Counted from the stretch's first letter, positions 12,001 to 22,451 are shown. The stretch: 64,000 nucleotides of DNA from Agelas oroides (GCA_949130485.1 OX422198.1:2235262-2299261), one strand, 5' to 3'. The notes: generated by a model from the letters alone, not told the origin. Translations and numbers: made by a program.

Positions 12001-13866
12001 AAAATTTTCGAGCGATCGAATTTAATAATACTGTAACACCGTTACGGCGACGAAGACAAGAAAGCTCGCAGACAGTAATACCTCGTTCAAAGGTGTAACT
12101 GCCGCGTGCAGCCAAATCTTTGAGGATTCAGCGACAACAGCTTCAAAACGGTGTAAAAAGTAATTTGAGAGCATAGTAATTTGCTGGGGGCGGGGGCGTG
12201 TGTATTATGCGCAATAATTTGCTTCCTACGGGCCTGCTATGGGCAGCCAAACTTTGTAGACAGACACTTGAAGCAGAAGACTAAGTCTTGGCACAGGTAG
12301 CCAAGTGCTGTGCAGAGTGTTTGTAATCCAAATATAACTGCGGCCCTGGACAGGCAGCCAACAGGACGACTCTTCAGAAGCAGAAGAGAGGACCAAAGTA
12401 TGGTCAAGGCAATCAAAACTAGCTAAGACTCTTTTGTGGGTGGCACATCAGGGTGTGGTTGTGTGGTGATATAGGAGAAGGTTGATAGCTTATTGGTGTC
12501 TTGAACTTCAGCCACACCCTGTTATGGTGTAGCTTTAGTTGGAAGCATACAACTGGTTTGATAATTTAAGTGAATGTGTACTGCATATCTATCACTGTAC
12601 ATTTACTTTACTCATGCTGTAATACCATAATTCCGGAAGTTAATGCGGTATTTTATAAATGCGAACATTGCGAGACATGTTACACACGCACATGTTTAAA
12701 ACAGTGTTCATTTATGGATACTAATACCGGTATTTAAGTAGTCTTAATTCGCATTGTTTAAATAGCATCATTATGCAAAACCCTCACATTCAAATTGTTT
12801 TAACCACACATTAATTTCTGGAATTACGGTATGACACCAGAGGTTTTAAAGGTTTGCAGAGGCTGTACAATACCTGCAACCACTACTTTAACATATCAAA
12901 AGCTTTACAAAACATTGACAACCTCTCCAAAAACCTTCTAAAACCTTTAAAATGAACTGTTTTTGTAACAATGCAATAACATCTCATCCATATCCTGCTA
13001 CCCTATAATCTACATAATTCATTTTGCACTGTAATGCATTCATGATTCTCAGGTTTTCTTAATTCTTACATCGGACGCCAGTTCTCTCTGTGGCCGATTT
13101 TCTATGTTGCTCTTCTCTTCTGGGCAGTGGTGTCCCCTTTCCACTACCAAACCTTCAAGAATGGAGGTCGTCTGAAATACATCTATACTGCAATGATTAT
13201 AGCTGGTGTTCTCCTGCCATGTGTGCCTGCAGTTATCAATGTGGCGTTTGGATATGGAATGGTGACCTTTTCACCTGCGAGGTGCGAAGTAGCTGTACAA
13301 GATGTGGGTTTCTATACTGAAGCATTGACTGAAGGATTTGAAGTTGCCATATTAGGAACTCTGCAGGCACTTATCATCTTGAAGTTGATGAAGGTAGGTG
13401 TCACTACAGCAACTGTATAGACATTTATAGTGGTCTACTTTGTTTTATGTACCCCCCCTCACTTACATAATTATAGCATGCTGTAAAGAAGACAAAGGAA
13501 GGAAATAAGGTATACATGATTCTCTCCTGGGCACAGAGAAAGATCCTTGGGTTTCTACTATTGGCACTGGTAATGGGTTGCCTAAGTTCAGCTCTATCTG
13601 CTTATGTGTCAGCAACAGTGAACTCAAAAAGACGAGTACTTCAAGACTACCTTCGATGTGAGGCTACAGGCAGTCATGCAGAGTGTAATACCAATCAAGT
13701 GGCTAATGAACTACAGACCAGCAAAGGTTTGCAAACTGCAATTTTTGTTGGGGTTGTTTTGTTTCCTGTCTTCCTCCTACCTTTCATTGTAGATGTCCAA
13801 GAACTCAAAACAAGTTGTAATCACATATGCAGTTTTCTCAGAACCTTTTGTGTCAGCAGGCAGTAG
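2..13866 (+). CDS. 7TM receptor-like gene, copy 1 (5' end outside window)
   Basis: Exons read by splice sites and by comparison with copy 2: 2-172, 6908-6974, 9464-9743, 10486-10541, 10618-10716, 13053-13393, 13477-13866 (stop TAG). They sum to 1404 bp, exactly 468 codons, with phases 0,1,2,1,1,0 and GT/AG at every intron; the 10542-10617 intron is only 76 bp. The protein has a cytoplasmic N-tail, a signal-anchor-like helix (VAYYVLCVLIVVAVW), a short ectodomain with N-glycosylation sequons and the C..C.EGFYLHQELGSCRPKC motif, then seven hydrophobic helices. Loop motifs IWFCSS and PFCTLSG before TM3 are distantly like class B/F (secretin, Frizzled) GPCRs. It is probably a plasma-membrane receptor; ligand unknown. 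The class is inferred; the gene structure is seen. Upstream exons lie outside the window. Confidence 0.82.
400..545. mobile_element. Partial copy of the GAGATTACGG MITE family
   Basis: Shares TTTTCATGCCCACCTC, the CACACAGTTAGTCTAGCC segment, GACTCTGCAGTGCCTCTTTT and CAAATGGTGTCTGCCTTCA with 10078-10461. Both termini are incomplete. Confidence 0.65.
1005..1341. mobile_element. MITE of the CCGTAATCTC..GAGATTACGG family, copy 1
   Basis: TIRs CCGTAATCTCTC and GGGAGATTACGGTA; interior GCAGTGATTCTCCAATGCCT, TGTCATGCGCTTGCTTATGC and repeated CGAAAATACGCCCAC motifs. Three more copies are in the window. Intron 1 of receptor copy 1. Confidence 0.8.
2268..2335. repeat. Imperfect hairpin of about 30-bp arms
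   Basis: ATATGCATCCATCTGCTGGC pairs with GCCAGCAGGTGGATGCATAT around a GGTTCAGAACC centre. It lies just left of the element starting at 2347. Confidence 0.85.
2347..3574. mobile_element. 1.2-kb TIR element, CAGGCCCGTAG ends, 5-bp TSD
   Basis: Starts CAGGCCCGTAGCCAGGATTT, ends TGCCTATACGGGCCTG, with CTGTG at 2342-2346 and 3575-3579 as a 5-bp duplication. Related partial copies lie at 43820-44330 and 63432-63813. A second element (2433-3030) is nested inside. No intact transposase; the ORFs it contains are not protein-like. Confidence 0.85.
2433..3030. mobile_element. Nested MITE with duplicated right end
   Basis: Ends AGGGGGCATCTCCAAACT and reverse-complement match AGTTTGGAGATGCCCCCT; the long TIRs continue through the TATTTTTTCCAAAATAACGTC region. 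The right terminal 150 bp occur twice in tandem (about 2722-2879 and 2880-3030). The related copy at 43820 has the empty site (CAAGACTAGGGGGTG), which shows the nesting. Confidence 0.8.
4033..5365. mobile_element. Composite foldback element
   Basis: Outer arms: 4040-4085 (GGGGAAGTGGTAAAACCAGG) and 5320-5358 are reverse complements. Inner arms: 4220-4370 and 4590-4755 (GGAGCCCTCCAGATGCCCCT and its complement) are inverted over roughly 150 bp. The right outer arm carries a TTTCCATTTCCG hexamer expansion. No transposase. Intron 1 of receptor copy 1. Confidence 0.75.
5522..5700 (+). pseudogene. Degenerate HIRAN-like ORF copy
   Basis: From ATG 5522 the translation MESIIRGHHVYKEV parallels the intact HIRAN-like ORF at 42823-43185, then hits TGA where that protein has Trp. 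It continues recognisably (VGERHFLEW, NAQDQYAACLVKDGTIVG) before losing frame near 5670. It lies in intron 1 of receptor copy 1 just left of a foldback element. Confidence 0.55.
5690..6822. mobile_element. Foldback element with GGACTGGACT repeat arms
   Basis: Outer ends TATTTCCTTGATTACTT (5683) and GAAATCAAGGAAATATGG (right) are inverted. Inner arms 5826-5908 and 6544-6614 consist of GGACTGGACTGGT repeats bordered by TAGTCTACAATCACTGGAC and its complement. A solitary relative of the arm is at 26888-26942. The piece between the arms (5909-6543) shows no recognisable gene. Confidence 0.72.
7243..7274. repeat. Perfect 32-bp palindrome
   Basis: TTCCCTCTGTATACAG followed directly by its reverse complement, with no loop. 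Intron 2 of receptor copy 1; no matching element ends seen. Confidence 0.95.
7624..8358 (-). mobile_element. Interspersed repeat, inverted relative to the copy at 30.3 kb
   Basis: Reverse-complement similarity to 30268-31182 in the same order: GGTTGTAGGGATGGAAGATC, a run of GAAGTAACTGA..CTTCA units, CCTCGTTCCCAGG, CCAAGTGGTTGACTGTATC, GAACTGCTTTGGTCTCT, and the GACTGACTGACTGACAG block. No protein-like ORF. Confidence 0.8.
8407..9080. repeat. Minisatellite with 43-bp unit and 43+33-bp higher-order unit
   Basis: AACACAAGGCTACTGATGCT-type units of 43 bp repeat from 8407; from about 8622 the array alternates a 33-bp short form (lacking ATATATCTCA) with the 43-bp form, giving a 76-bp dimer repeated several times. 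The last units are degenerate. Intron 2 of receptor copy 1. Not a CRISPR: no unique spacers. Confidence 0.95.
10078..10461. mobile_element. MITE of the GAGATTACGG family, copy in intron 3
   Basis: CTGTAATCGCTCGAAAATAC at the left, TTTTTAGGAGATTACAG at the right; interior closely related to 1005-1341. It ends about 25 bp upstream of the exon at 10486, so it supplies almost all the intron sequence near that acceptor. Confidence 0.8.
10780..10962. repeat. TG/TGCA microsatellite
   Basis: Runs of GTGTGTGT mixed with GCATGTGCATG. Just after the 99-bp exon of receptor copy 1. Confidence 0.95.
11035..11544. mobile_element. TTAA-flanked MITE (piggyBac-like), copy in receptor copy 1
   Basis: Flanked by TTAA at 11031-11034 and 11545-11548; ends CCCTTTAACAAC and, in reverse complement, CTCTTTAACAAC. 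A GACGCC..GGCGTC inner palindrome follows the left end. TTAA duplications are typical of piggyBac-type transposition. About 510 bp, no ORF of note. It lies in the intron between the 99-bp and 341-bp exons. Confidence 0.85.
11813..12236. mobile_element. MITE, CAGGGCCGTAGGA ends, 5-bp TSD
   Basis: Starts CAGGGCCGTAGGAGCAGG, ends TTCCTACGGGCCTG; CTATG at 11808-11812 and 12237-12241. GC-richer than its surroundings (GGCGGCCGCCGG near the left end). TIRs resemble those of the 2347 element. In the intron before the 341-bp exon of receptor copy 1. Confidence 0.8.
12619..12834. mobile_element. Short MITE, TACCATAATTCCGG ends
   Basis: AATACCATAATTCCGGAAG at the left and CTGGAATTACGGTAT at the right are imperfect inverted ends of a 216-bp AT-rich unit; interior contains GCGGTATTTTATAAATGCG and other self-complementary stretches. 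Confidence 0.6.
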
Positions 13867-14105
13867 TCATTAACCTGTTCTGACTTATGTTTTGTAATTA
13901 GTTTCCTACACTTTTTATATCGAGGGTTTAATTCTAGGGTATTGCATTCTGTATTCCTGCTTACTTCATTCCTAGGATTTCCCCTGGGACATAGGGATGA
14001 GCCTGGGAAGGAGATCTATTTCACCACACCCTTTTTCAACCAATGTTGGTGTAAATGATGGACTTCTAGTGCTAACTTTGGTTTGCTTTTGGTCTCATTA
14101 TAATT

Positions 14106-15050
14106 TACACACAGAAGAACAGGGACAGAATGGACAGAGACAAAAGGACAGAGACAGAGAAACAGTGACATAGACACAGAGGGAAATGAACAAAGAAAGA
14201 GAGACAGGGACAAAAGGAAAGGCACTTAGGCACAGGGACAGTGGGACAGGGATAGCGACAGAGGGACAAGGACAGGGACAGGGACAGGAATGGAGGGATA
14301 GGAACAGAGACAGGAAAAAAATAGAGGGCCAGGGATAGGAGGATAGGGAGAGTGGGACAGTGACAGAGGGACAGGGACAGGGGGACAGAGAAACAGGGAG
14401 GGTTGGACAGAGAGGCAGGAACAGAGACACAAACAAACGGACAGGGAGGACAGGAACAGAGGGACAGGAACAGGACACAAACAGAGAGACGGAAACAGGA
14501 GAAAGGGACAAGGGTGAAAGGACACAGACAAAGGGAAAGGGACAGAAGGACATGGACAAAGGGACAGGGACAGAGAAACAGGGACATAGGGATACAGGGA
14601 CAAAGGGACAGGAACAGAGGGACAGCGACATACTAACAGAGGAACAGGGACAAATGGACAGGGAGAGGGACAGGAACAGAGGGACATGACAAAGGGTAAA
14701 GGACAGGGACAGAAGGACAAGGACAAAGGGTAAACAAGCACAAAGACACCGGGAAAGAAGGACAGAGATAGGTTGGACAGGAAGGGTCAAGGACAGAGGG
14801 ACAGAAAAAGGAACACAGAGACAGAGGGAGAAAGACAGGAATAGGAGATCAGGAACAGGGACCTGAACAGTGACAGAGAGATTAGGACAGAGAGACATGC
14901 ATAGGGACAGAGACACAGGGACAGGGACAGAGTGGCATGAATAGGGACAGGGACAAAGGGGACATTAGGACAGTGACGGGGAAAGGAATAGGGATATAGA
15001 CAGGGACAATGAACAAGGACATTGACAAGGATGGGAAAGGGACACAGGGT
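14106..15050 (+). repeat. Degenerate GGGACA hexamer satellite, first block
   Basis: About 0.95 kb of imperfect (GGGACA)n with AGAGGGACAGG and AACAGAGACA variants, purine-rich on the + strand. It starts about 240 bp after the stop codon of receptor copy 1. All ORFs inside it are by-products of a repeat lacking stop codons. Confidence 0.95.
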
Positions 15051-15054
15051 GCAG

Positions 15055-15533
15055 CTGTCCCTGGCCTTTTCCTAGTTTCTGCCCCTATTAATGTCGCTGT
15101 TCCTTTGCCCCTGTCCCTCTTCCCCTTGCCCCTGTTTTTCTGTTCTTTGTCCCTGTCCCTGTTCACCTGTACCTGTCTCTGTTCCTCTTCCCTGTTCCTG
15201 TACCTCTGTCCATGTCTATCTTCCCGTTCCTACGTCCCTGTCCCTCTATCCTTGTCCCTCTGTCCCTGTCCACATCCCATTCTCCATGCCCTTGTCCTTT
15301 GTTCCTATCCCTGTCCCTGTCCCTGTCCCTCTGTCTTTGTCCCTGTATACCTGTCTCTGTTCCTCTGTCTCTATCCCTGTCCCTGACCGTCTGTCCCTGT
15401 CCCGTCCCTTTCCCTGTCCTTGTCCCTCTGTCCTGTCCCTGTCCTTCCTATGCACATCCCTATCTCTCTGTCCTTATCCCTGTTCTGTCCTATTCCTGTC
15501 TCTCTCCTACTGCCCCTGTCTCTGTCCCTCTCA
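15055..15533 (-). repeat. Degenerate GGGACA hexamer satellite, inverted block
   Basis: The same repeat in the opposite orientation (CCCTGTCCCTGT on the + strand). The switch happens within a few bases near 15050-15065 (GGTGCAGCTGTCCCTGGCC), so the two blocks face each other and could fold into a very long imperfect hairpin. Confidence 0.95.
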
Positions 15534-15869
15534 TCATCATCATCAAAAACTTATTGTGTTGTTCACATACATGGGTACAACTCAATGAGGGAAGGGTGAT
15601 CCAAGAGCAGATTGCCAAAGGAAATGTACAATAATAACTTGGGCCCTGTTCACAAACCATAGCATAGATATAATCACGCATAAGAAAACATATGCACGTG
15701 TACTAAAAACAATGTTCAGGTGAAGGTGTTGCTCCTATAAAACCAGATGTTGTACGATCCTAGGATGGCTTGCTGTGATGTGTCCAGTAGCAGTTTTGTG
15801 GCCTGGTGATTTAAGGATGTCACGGAGTTTGTAGAACCCAGAAAGACAGGGCCCAAGTTATTATTGTAA
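15534..15869. other. Non-repetitive gap between satellite blocks
   Basis: Starts with a short CAT microsatellite, then ordinary AT-rich sequence without an ORF or motif that I can assign. It separates the inverted block from the third block. Confidence 0.6.
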
Positions 15870-16912
15870 GAGACAGGGACAGGGACAGGAACAAAGGGAC
15901 AAGGATGGGAAAATGAACAGGTACAAGGACAGAGGGACAGGGACAGATATAGGGATAGGGGAACAGGAACAGTGGCAGGAACAAAAGGGACAAAGGACCA
16001 GGAACATTGATAGGAGCAGGAATTGGGAAAAGGCCAGGGACAGAGGGACAGGGATAGGGACAGAGAGACAGGGATAGGTATGAAAGAACAGGTACAGGGA
16101 CAAGGACAGAGAAACAGGGACAGGGGGAAAGAGAAACAGTGACAGGAAAACAGGGACAGGGACATGCAAAGGGACAGGGAAATTGACAGGAACAGGAACT
16201 AGGAAAAGGACAGGATTAGGGACAGAGAGACAGGGAGAGGGTCAGGGACTCGGAGAGAAAGGGACAGAAGGAATGGGACAAAGAGAAAGGGGCAGGGATG
16301 AGGAGACAGGGACAGAGACAAATCAAAGAAACAGTGACATTGACAGGATGAGGAAATCAATAGAGAGAAGGACAGGAACAGGGACAGGAATGGAACAGAG
16401 AGATAGGGACGGACAGAGGAATAGGAACAGGAACTGGTACAGAGAGGAACAGAGACAGGGACAAGGACAGAGGGACAGGAACAGAGAGATAGGAACAGCC
16501 ACAGGGACAGGAAGATAGGAACAGCCACAGAGACAAAGACAGAGATAGAGACAAAGACAGAGGGACAGGGACAGAGAGACAGGGATTGGGACAAATTAAA
16601 GGGACAGGGAACAGAGGGACAGAGAAAGGGACAGGGAACAGAGGGACAGAGAGAAAGGGACAAGAACAGAGGGACAGGCACAGAGAGATAGGGATAGAAA
16701 CAGGGTCAGGGACAATTGGACAGGCAGATGGACAAGGGAACGGGACAAAGGTGCAGAGAGAGGGACAGGGACAGAAGACAGAGGGATAGTGCGACAGGAA
16801 CAGGAAAAGAGGGTCAGGGACAGGGCAGGGGGGACAGGGACAGATCGAGAGACAGAGGGAAAGAAAAAGGGATAGGGACGGGGACAGAGAGACAGAGGGA
16901 CAGGAACATTGT
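15870..16912 (+). repeat. Degenerate GGGACA hexamer satellite, third block
   Basis: About 1.04 kb, purine-rich on the + strand as in the first block, with locally near-perfect 24-30 bp sub-repeats (for example 16606-16680). It ends abruptly at 16912, shortly before the 3' end of the LINE. Confidence 0.95.
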
Positions 16913-16984
16913 TTACTAGAGCACTTTTGGTGACGTGACGTCATGGTGATTTCAAAACGGTATAAGCATATATAATAATACTCT

Positions 16985-18308
16985 TAATGACAAGAGAAGC
17001 CGGGGTGGCTTATAAGTCAATAAAATATGTATTTTGAAAGCTAAATATACAAACTTGGCTAATGAGTTTACAACTACTATGTTTTTTGATGTTAACAAAT
17101 GAATAAATTTGTCTCTAGTAGAGAGATACATGAAACTTGGGTGGGCTTTATCCATAACAGTGTATACAGTTCATGCCTGAGGTTATTATATACAGGACAG
17201 ACACACAAGAAATGGACTTCATCCTCAATACAGTTGCATAATTCTCTGTTCCGGTGGGATGGAACGTGGTTTGTGGTACCGTCCCAGTTCAATTTGAAGC
17301 CTGTGACAACTCACCCTCAATTTGGTGAGAGCTGTGCGGTACTTTGCCACCTTAACTTGGGAGAGGTAACCCTCCAGTTTGAATCGGGACTTGAACAGTC
17401 TGTAAGTTCATAGTTTGTTTCCTGCTTCACCTCTGTTGCTAGTCCATCTGCCAAGTTCACTGTTCCAGAGCTGAATAAATTGATCTCTGTAGCATGTCAT
17501 CACTTGCTCTATTATTCTTCTTCCACACCCTTGTGGAGTGAATGCAAACGACATACCAACCTTGTCAAATAGCTCTTTTACCTTGGTTACCGGTTTTACT
17601 AGTTTGATGCATCCAAAAGGATAGATGAAACGCCTCTTGGAGAAGATCCGGAATCTCCTCTGAGCAGTCTATTCCAATAGCTCAATATCCTTTCTCTCCA
17701 CAGGAGATGAAGGGGTAGCTGACCGAGCTCTCCACGTACAGCCATATTTGTTGCACTTAGTGGCAAGTTTAAAATGTATTTAAGAAAATGCATTTCTGTT
17801 GCCTCCAGCTCTGGATCCACTACGTGACCCCATAGTTCACAACTGTAAGATAATACTATTACATCAAAATTAATAGTTTCAGTGCAATGGTGATGGGAGG
17901 GTGCTTTAACTTTGTAAGTAATCTTTGTAGTGCAAATATAGCCTTCTTCCCTTGGTTGGCCTGGGCTTGCTGAGCTTTATTATAAATATGGTTTGTTGAG
18001 AGCCACACTCCCAAATATTTGTATGCCTGTACTATTTCCAGGTCCATACCCTTGAATGAGAAAGGTGACAGTAATCTTGGCTTTTTCCCAAAGGCACATA
18101 CTTTGGTTTTGTCAATATTTACCTCCAATTTCCACTGTCTACAGAATTCCTCCAGTGATCTGAGGTGCTTTTTCAACCCCTCCTCACTTGGAGACATCAA
18201 TACGATGTCATCAGCATACATCAGCAGGTCAATGGATCTGTTCCACAGTCTAGTTCCCATATTGTTTTTCGCAAGATCAGACTCCAGACCACTGATGAAC
18301 AGGCGCAT
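16985..18308 (-). mobile_element. 5'-truncated non-LTR retrotransposon (LINE), reverse transcriptase 3' half
   Basis: On the minus strand, 18308-17859 reads through the RT palm with LLMYADDIVLMSPSEEGL (catalytic YADD) and the following CRQWKLEVNIDKTK helix. The frame shifts into YSCELWG and FLKYILNLP..GELGQLP (17830-17599), then RTYRLFKSRFKLEGYLSQVK (about 17415 down), then a terminal zinc-knuckle-like CNCIEDEVHFLCVCPVYNNLR (about 17240-17180). These belong to the C-terminal half of ORF2 of CR1/L2-type elements; the exact clade is not resolved. The endonuclease and the first RT motifs are absent and at least three frame changes are present. Dead copy. Confidence 0.8.
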
Positions 18309-18364
18309 GCGCTTAATGGGATAACAGTATTATTGTACTGTTATCCCATTAAGCGCATGCGCCT
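18301..18364. repeat. Perfect 29-bp stem hairpin at the LINE truncation point
   Basis: Arms 18301-18329 and 18336-18364 (AGGCGCATGCGCTTAATGGG and onward) are exact reverse complements with a 6-nt loop TTATTG. The left arm is LINE coding sequence, the right arm its inverted copy, so the hairpin marks the 5' truncation. Confidence 0.95.
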
Positions 18365-19272
18365 AATTAACCCGATTCTACGGTATTACAGTAATAACCA
18401 GTGCATAAAGCTGGAACATTTGCTGTAGCCACTTGCCTGCAGCAATCCAAAGTTATACAATAGTATAAGTAGGTGTATGCTTTATATAGTTATGAAATAA
18501 AAATTTACTGTCCACTGTTGCACACTCACATGGAGACTCTTCCAAAAATGTGTATCGGTACTGTTTGTTGTGTACATGAAGTTGCTGCTAAGTGAAACAT
18601 TTGATATGCCACTCATTACCACTATGCATGCATACAAATACAACAATTAAATTTTGAACACGTTAGGATGAAACTAAATGTACAAAATTATTGCTGTACA
18701 GAAAGATAACTCATGACACCAGCAATTGTTAATACCATTTATCTGCAGCTGCTAGTGACTCATTCTTGGGACAGAAATGGCAGCTTGTGGTAAGTCCCAC
18801 TATGGCCAGTGCAGTCCATGTTGTCTTTGCAAGATGAGATCGTTCATACTGGAAGCATCAGAGAAAAAGAGAAAAGTGTAATCATGAACTTGACAGGAAA
18901 ATCACTGGCTGACACATCATGCATTTGCAAGGCTTGCATAACACAAGTGAAGAGAAACGTCAACAGTCACACCACCTTCCATCCCCGATGGCTGCCCAGG
19001 CAAGCAAATCCAGCGGAAGTTTGCTGTATCAAGAGCTGTAAGCACTTGGCTTATAGGAAAACCAACCTTGTATCTCCACAGCAACTGGAGAATGCGCTTG
19101 ACAGGCAGGTAGGGATGGCACACAGGTACCTCTGTGCCACACCCACTATCTTGACGTGTACTACAGAACCCAACAATCAAATCCCTGTGACTCCTGTAAT
19201 GCCAAACCACGGAAAGGGGAGCAATTTGGCAGGCACTGTCCTTCTCCAGACATAATCAATGGTTATCTGAAC

Positions 19273-19517
19273 CAGAGGCGGATCTAGAATTTTGAAAAGG
19301 GGGGTTCCAGTATGCAATTAAAGCGCGTGTAGGGCACCTGCGACTGGGGGGCAGCCCCCCAGGAAACTTGTGGATTTCTGACCTGAGATCGTTTCTGGTG
19401 TATTCTTGAGGTGAAAATGCAACTAAACCTGGTTGTTGTGTTTGAAGCCCACAGAATTAAACACGTGACTCTGCTTCGGGCATGGAACCCATGGAACCCC
19501 CTCTGGATCCGCCACTG
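19273..19517. mobile_element. MITE, CAGAGGCGG...CCGCCACTG ends, 5-bp TSD
   Basis: Ends CAGAGGCGGATCTAGA and (reverse complement) CAGTGGCGGATCCAGA form the TIRs; TGAAC occurs at 19268-19272 and 19518-19522 as a 5-bp target duplication. Interior has G-rich and C-rich blocks near each end. It interrupts decayed copy A, so it is younger than that copy's insertion. Confidence 0.85.
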
Positions 19518-21180
19518 TGAACCTGGTTAGTAATGAACGAAGGAACCTAACCAGCAACACTTCCATTTGCCTGCCTTGCTACAAGTGGCATAGGCAACAG
19601 GCAAACTGAAATCTACCCCCAAGCATTGGAGATGTGCCTACCACCATTTCACAAAAGCAACAAAGGCTCTGACATGCTTTGCAGTGAGTAACGTGAGTCG
19701 ATGGCTTGCCTAGCTTCTCTTACCTGCTGTACATCAATCTTTCACCAACAAAGCTTACAATTAATCAGCCAATTTCCCTAGTGTTGCAGTTGTAGCACCA
19801 GGAGACGTACCTGGTACTCAGTGGCTGCTTAGCTGGTTACATTCCTTCTTTAGCTCAAGCGTTGAGGTGCAATGTAAGCACAAGTGATTTGGGTCAGCGA
19901 TATTTCACAAGGAATGTGAATTAGTTAAGGCTTTGTCAACTGCTTTGGGGAAGGCTCAGTCCTTATAAAGGCAAATGGAAACTCCTTACTTACTGAATTT
20001 CCTTCAGATGCTCACCCAGTCAGTACGCTCCCAAACAAAACTCCACATTGTCTTTGACACACATACAACCATCCTGTTTGCCACACAAATCCGGCAGGTG
20101 GATGCTATCTGTGTGCTTCTCTTTTGTACCAACAATCTGTGCAGTAGGCCACTACATGTGTTGCTCACAGAGTCTGTACTGTGTCATAGAGGCTCCCTTG
20201 AGCTAGTCAAGGTTCTTAACAGCTATGGCATCTCTTGATAACCGCCTGGCAACACATGTTGTGCAGCTGCAGTGGATTCTAAAAGGCATTAAACCTGAGC
20301 TATGCCCAAATACCCTAACTGTTGTGTCCATAGACAGTATATTGATATCTTGCATTCACATGCAATGGTGTCTAGTGTGGATGCAACACGTAGTTGGCAT
20401 GGTACCTCAGTGCAGTGTGTACAGCCCCTACCTGCATCAGTCACCTTGTGAAATATTACATGCCAGCAACACTTCCAGAAAGCATGTTGCATCCTCCCCA
20501 ATACCATTACCAATACCTATTGAGAGATGTAAGCGGCGCAGGCAAACCCTGACTGAACTGGCCTCACCACATACAAATATGGCAAGCCCAGTAGGGTTAC
20601 TAAGCCATTGTGGAGAGCTAAGTCTAGATGACATTGATGCCACAGATCATCCCTCATCTAGGCCAAACATTTCCCTTACCAACTTTCTTCCCACTGCGTA
20701 AGAGAAATGCAGCATTACTTACCTCCATGAAGGGGTATTTCGAGTTTACTGAAACAAGCACAGTCACATCAGGAAGGTAGTGTGCTCTGTGCTGAACTGC
20801 ATACAACAACAAAAAGAAGACAAGGAAATGTCCTATGTTGTATACGTGCAAATAGTCAGTGAGAGAGCTGACTCCAAGGACACCCCATCAAAAGTGGTGG
20901 GAAATCTGTACCACACTTTTGTCTTTCAGCTGCAGCAGAGGTGGGTCATTGGCGTTGGCGACACTAAGACATATGACCTCCTACAATCCCTGTGTGTAGA
21001 GTATGGCCATCATCTGAAGTGGCTTCTGCCATTTCTAGTGATTGGCATGTACTCTTCAATTACCAGAAAGTGATAATGAGCCAAAGAGGCTGGTCACTGG
21101 GCAGAGACCCTAACTAGTTTAATCCAATGCTCAAATTTCAGGAGAACACACACATTTTTGATGCAATCGTTTGAGGCATT

Positions 21181-21220
21181 TTATAGGTTCTTCCTGTCAC
21201 TATACAGGAAGAACCTATAA
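21181..21220. repeat. Perfect 17-bp stem hairpin
   Basis: Arms 21181-21197 (TTATAGGTTCTTCCTGT) and 21204-21220 are exact reverse complements, loop CACTAT. It sits inside decayed copy A and looks like a local inverted duplication, as at 18301. Confidence 0.95.
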
Positions 21221-22296
21221 ACAACACGTGCGGAAATTCTCAGAGCTTAAAACAGAGGAGGCAATGCCTGCATTTCGTGAGTGTGCTGAGATTACTTTCT
21301 CAGCACATTCAGAGCTCTCCTTCACATCTTTTACTTTCTTCATGGAAGAATTGTGCAAACAACAAAGTACCATAAAGTTTTGGTACAATTTTATGATGGA
21401 GGTTTGTTTCACACACGTTGCACTCTACATAGGCAAATGCTACAGGGTGTGGCACCTCTGGGTAGTAAGCCTGAAGCTCATGACTCCTGTTTTCCAGGCA
21501 TTCCCCAGCATCTAAAGGATCTTGCATGCCATGACCTATCCTTGAACATCTTGAAGCTGGGGGTTTTAGTGTGCGTCTCACTCCATCTCAGTGGCACGCA
21601 GTTGCTTTAGCCATGAGATGAAGATCAACAAAGACGCAAAGCTAGCCGTAATCCACCCAACCCCCAACACATGGAGCACCTCTCTAACTACCTGCCCTTT
21701 AGATTGGCCTGCACCAACAACCTAAGTGCACAGCTGTTGGAATGTTCCACAACAACAAAACCAACCACGGTTTATGGAACTACCTCGATGAAAAACAACC
21801 CACATGAGACCAGAGCATGATCTACAACAGTTTAGGGCAATAGACCAGGTTACTTTTGAAAATTTTGTGAAGGGCAAAATGATCAAACAGCCCACTACAG
21901 ACACACCAGTTCACAGAAAAGGCTTTCTGTGACCAATACTCAGAAACAGCGGATCACACAGGTTGAACGAGACAGAAGGCTGCAAGAACGTTTTTTGAAG
22001 CGTCAGACATCCTATATTGCCAAACAAGGGGTAGATCCTACCCTATTGAATAGCCTGTATGGGCCAATCTCTCCAGTCCCCAAACCCTTGGTCGACAAAC
22101 ACGGCCTACCCTACAAGGCATCCAAGAATGTCACAACTAGCTACTTGGTGAAGAGGTACAAATATGTACCAGTATTCATGGCCAGTTTCCATCTCAGTGG
22201 ATACTTGATGTGGTTATACTGGAAGGAATGTTTCTGATACAGACTCCTCCTATTCCTACGAGTTGCATGAGAGACTATGTCAACCTGTTGTTGGCA

Positions 22297-22451
22297 AAGT
22301 CTGTGCGTCCTCACTTAAAGGCTAGAGTTACTGCTGTTCATGTTGTCTTGACAACCCTGGATCGCTCAAGGAAAAGTCTGTGCGTCCTCACTTAAAGGCT
22401 AGAGTTACGGCTGTTCATGTTGTCCTTGACAACCCTGCATCGCTCAAGGAA
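22297..22451. repeat. 77-bp tandem duplication
   Basis: 22297-22373 is repeated at 22374-22451 with one added C and a few substitutions (AAGTCTGTGCGTCCTCACTT start). It duplicates about 25 codons of the decayed copy A reading frame. Confidence 0.95.

Noticed and set aside
14098..14916. 272-aa Ser/Cys/Pro/Leu-rich ORF on the minus strand, and many similar long ORFs to 16944
   Set aside because: Every frame of the GGGACA satellite is nearly free of stop codons; the translations are pure repeat with no start context or domain.
14106..16912. Interstitial telomeric repeat
   Set aside because: The unit is GGGACA-like, not the TTAGGG expected of animal telomeres.
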